Assembly (NCBI GenBank): GCA_050943435.1
Contig: JBMNPE010000037.1
Location: 1 to 14,191 of the forward strand
Source of the DNA: RGIG5675 sp050943435
Lineage (GTDB): Bacteria > Bacillota > Clostridia > Oscillospirales > Ruminococcaceae
Length of the DNA stretch: 14,191 nt
Reading direction: 5' to 3'
Numbering within the stretch: the first letter of the stretch is position 1; every line of letters begins with the position of its first letter. The translations under genes were made by a program, and so were the position numbers. The notes below the pieces were generated by a model, which was given only the letters and a program-made list of their open reading frames with translations, was not told where the DNA came from and searched no databases. Positions 12,454 to 14,191 of the stretch are shown here, piece after piece.

Positions 12454-13206
12454 ATGGAACTAAAGAATATAATCGCTCAGCGTCCCAACAAGACCATATA
12501 CCGCGACGGCGACAGGGCCGTAAAGGTCTTTGAGAAGGGATATTCCAAGGCCGACATCCTCAACGAGGCCCTCAACCAGGCGAGGATAGAGGAGAATACC
12601 GACCTGCTGATCCCAAAGATCCTGGAAGTCTCCACTTTTGACGGCAGATGGGCAATTGTCTCCGAATTCATAGAGGGGAAGACACTCGATTCGATGATGA
12701 AGGAGAACCCAGACCGCATTGACGAGTACATGGAGAGATTCGTTAAGCTCCAGCTCGAAGTCCAGTCAAAGCGCGTACCTCAGCTCACACAGCTCAAGGA
12801 CAAGATGAATGCCAAGATCTCCAAGACAGACCTCGATGCGACAGCGAGATACGACCTCCACATGAGGCTCGAGGGAATGAAGACCCACAACAAGGTCTGC
12901 CACGGCGACTTTAACCCGTCCAACGTGATAATCACCCCGGACGACAAGGCGTATATACTCGACTGGGCTCATGTCACCCAGGGGAACGGATCTGCCGACG
13001 CGGCAAGGACGTACCTCGTATTCAAGCTTGAAGGCAGGGACGACGAGGCTGAAAAGTACCTGAGGTGCTACTGCAGGCTTGCCGACGTGGCCAGGCAGTA
13101 TATAAACGAGTGGCTTCCGATAGTTGCCGCTTCCCAGTCTGTAAAGGGGAAGCCCGAGGAAAAGGAGTTCCTCGCCGGGTGGATCGGCGTAGTCGATTAC
13201 GTGTAA
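12454..13206 (+). CDS. APH/choline-kinase-fold phosphotransferase
   Basis: The 250-residue cytoplasmic protein has the aminoglycoside phosphotransferase (APH) kinase fold. Lys24 in RAVKVF is the ATP-binding lysine and Glu38 (LNEAL) its likely partner. The catalytic loop HGDFNPSNVI (150-159) has Asp152 and Asn157, and ILDWAHV (168-174) supplies the metal-binding Asp170. It is shorter than most resistance APH enzymes, and similar small kinases act on choline, sugars or other small molecules, so antibiotic resistance should not be assumed. GGGAGG lies 9 nt before the ATG. The 22-nt gap to adhE and the terminator after its stop make it the second gene of the adhE operon. The link to ethanol formation is unexplained: it may phosphorylate a metabolite or a protein, or be there by chance. 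Confidence 0.85.
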   Translation: MELKNIIAQRPNKTIYRDGDRAVKVFEKGYSKADILNEALNQARIEENTDLLIPKILEVSTFDGRWAIVSEFIEGKTLDSMMKENPDRIDEYMERFVKLQLEVQSKRVPQLTQLKDKMNAKISKTDLDATARYDLHMRLEGMKTHNKVCHGDFNPSNVIITPDDKAYILDWAHVTQGNGSADAARTYLVFKLEGRDDEAEKYLRCYCRLADVARQYINEWLPIVAASQSVKGKPEEKEFLAGWIGVVDYV

Positions 13207-13224
13207 TAAGATTAACCATGAAGA

Positions 13225-13257
13225 AGTGCCTCCCTTTTCCGGGAGGCACTATTTTTT
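13225..13257 (+). terminator. Terminator of the adhE operon
   Basis: A perfect 10-bp stem, AGTGCCTCCC (13225-13234) and GGGAGGCACT (13241-13250), with loop TTTTCC and then A and six Ts, is a strong intrinsic terminator. Confidence 0.95.
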
Positions 13258-13319
13258 CTCTTCTATTAGGCGGGCATATTAAGAGAATGTAAAAGTAATC
13301 GAAATTGTAGGTAAATATA

Positions 13320-13348
13320 CTGACAATAAAATAACGACTATCTATACT
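13320..13348 (+). promoter_or_regulatory. Promoter of the acyltransferase gene
   Basis: CTGACA (13320-13325), 17 bp and TATACT (13343-13348) match a sigma-A-type promoter and lie 63 bp before ATG 13412. The rest of 13258-13411 is AT-rich with no other feature seen. Confidence 0.6.
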
Positions 13349-13411
13349 ATTCCACTGGACGCTATATATTCACGCAGAATATTGTTGAATGGATTATAGA
13401 TCACTGATGCT

Positions 13412-14191
13412 ATGAATGACACACTGACAAATTCAAATAACAGCGCAAAGCGTTCCTGTGCACCAGATATACTAAGAGTTATTGCCATGTTATATGTCTG
13501 CTTATTGCATGGCCGCTCAAACATCCCCAATATAAAATATTCGAGTCCTATTATTCAGACGCTTACTTTATTACCGGCATGGAGCGGAGTCTGGATATTT
13601 TTTCTTATATCTGGATACACTTTGGGCTTAGGACTTTTCAGTGGAAAATACAATATTATCTCTGCTGAAAGTAATAAAATTAATTGGAAATCTATATGGA
13701 TATTTTATTCTAGGAGATTTATACGATTAGCTCCTCTATATTATTTTTACATAATAGTATTTGAGATTATTTCAGGTAATTATATTGTTAATACTTCTCC
13801 GCTGATGTTATTAAAGCTCTGTACGTTCACATTCAATGGAGTAGATGGTATAGGGGGACTAGGGCATCTATGGTATGTGTCTACAGCAATGCAACTATAC
13901 ATTGTGGTTCCTTTTATTTATATTCTGCTGAACAAAATCGATGAGAAATTTACTATAAAGCTGTTTTTTGCGGTATCACTTGCAGGCCTTCTGCTTAGAA
14001 ACATATTTTACTATTGTGATTTTGACTGGTATAGAACAACTTACACAAGTTTTCTAGGGAATCTTGATTTGATTGTAGCAGGCATGATTCTTGCCAAGAT
14101 ACGGGACAGAAAAAAATTTGAAAAGTACAATCTCTTGTCTTGGATTCTATTTCTAATTGTAAGTCTGTATAACACGTATATATATGCATTT
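13412..14191 (+). CDS. Acyltransferase-3 family membrane protein (partial)
   Basis: An open frame of 260 codons runs from ATG 13412 off the end of the window; an in-frame TAG lies 15 bp before the ATG. The product is a polytopic membrane protein of the acyltransferase-3 family, which O-acetylates or otherwise O-acylates cell-surface polysaccharides and glycans. Visible family features are a first membrane segment ending LLHGRSN (His33 is the likely catalytic histidine), WIFFLISGYTLGLG, RRFIRLAPLYYFY and GHLWYVSTAMQLYIVVPFIY. The family usually has about 330-380 residues, so the last third is missing. The Shine-Dalgarno is weak. Base use is far richer in A and T than in all the genes to its left (TTA, ATA, AAT, TAT codons), which points to horizontal acquisition, as is common for surface-polysaccharide genes. 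Confidence 0.9.
   Translation, partial: MNDTLTNSNNSAKRSCAPDILRVIAMLYVCLLHGRSNIPNIKYSSPIIQTLTLLPAWSGVWIFFLISGYTLGLGLFSGKYNIISAESNKINWKSIWIFYSRRFIRLAPLYYFYIIVFEIISGNYIVNTSPLMLLKLCTFTFNGVDGIGGLGHLWYVSTAMQLYIVVPFIYILLNKIDEKFTIKLFFAVSLAGLLLRNIFYYCDFDWYRTTYTSFLGNLDLIVAGMILAKIRDRKKFEKYNLLSWILFLIVSLYNTYIYAF

Noticed and set aside
12454..13206. Aminoglycoside resistance gene
   Set aside because: The fold is APH-like, but the protein is short, sits in an adhE operon and has no substrate-specific resistance signature I can identify.
13342..13530. Minus-strand 62-codon frame
   Set aside because: It overlaps the start of the acyltransferase gene, whose plus frame has clear family motifs.

Overview
The window looks like chromosome of an anaerobic, fermentative bacterium, most likely a clostridial member of the Bacillota. 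The evidence is sigma-A-type promoters (several with an extended -10, TGnTATAAT), Shine-Dalgarno sites before most genes, intrinsic terminators with T-runs, and a bifunctional AdhE alcohol/aldehyde dehydrogenase. Arginine is often AGG/AGA and isoleucine often ATA. I cannot place it below class with confidence. No rRNA, tRNA, CRISPR array or complete insertion sequence was found, and no gene-free stretch exceeds 300 bases.

Layout. At 1-1152 the end of an unrecognised gene is followed 7 nt later by a PfkB-family sugar kinase. A perfect hairpin separates them from a convergent acetamidase/formamidase (1211-2083, minus). A short divergent region with two promoters and several palindromes leads to a small exported 3D-like protein (2258-2857, plus). 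At 2880-3640 lies a patch with an IS3-type OrfA helix-turn-helix gene (minus) carrying an A7 slippery or frameshifted run, a bidirectional terminator, a possible protein fragment and a possible 34-codon ORF. A single-pass membrane protein with Ig-like extracellular segments (3637-4632, minus) diverges from a two-gene operon of SIS phosphosugar-isomerase/deglycase-like paralogs (4855-7239). An MFS transporter (7385-8647), a repeat-rich LEA-like membrane-anchored protein (8731-9633) and an adhE plus APH-like kinase operon (9816-13206) follow. The window ends inside an AT-rich acyltransferase-3 membrane protein.

How the parts may work together. AdhE converts acetyl-CoA to ethanol and re-oxidises NADH. 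A 20-bp palindrome over its -35 suggests repressor control. The downstream APH-fold kinase shares its transcript and has no known partner in ethanol formation. The two SIS proteins both keep the Lys-x-x-Glu...His spacing of the GlmS isomerase site, so they probably act on related phosphosugars or phosphorylated sugar-amine adducts. The MFS gene next door may bring in a substrate, although a terminator lies between. The PfkB kinase 4 kb away could supply a phosphorylated substrate, but nothing in the sequence proves that link.

No unmistakable defence or novel multi-gene system is visible. The most unusual items are the tandem SIS pair, the 18-residue-repeat membrane protein, the adhE-kinase pairing and the small ORF/hairpin patch at 3476-3589.
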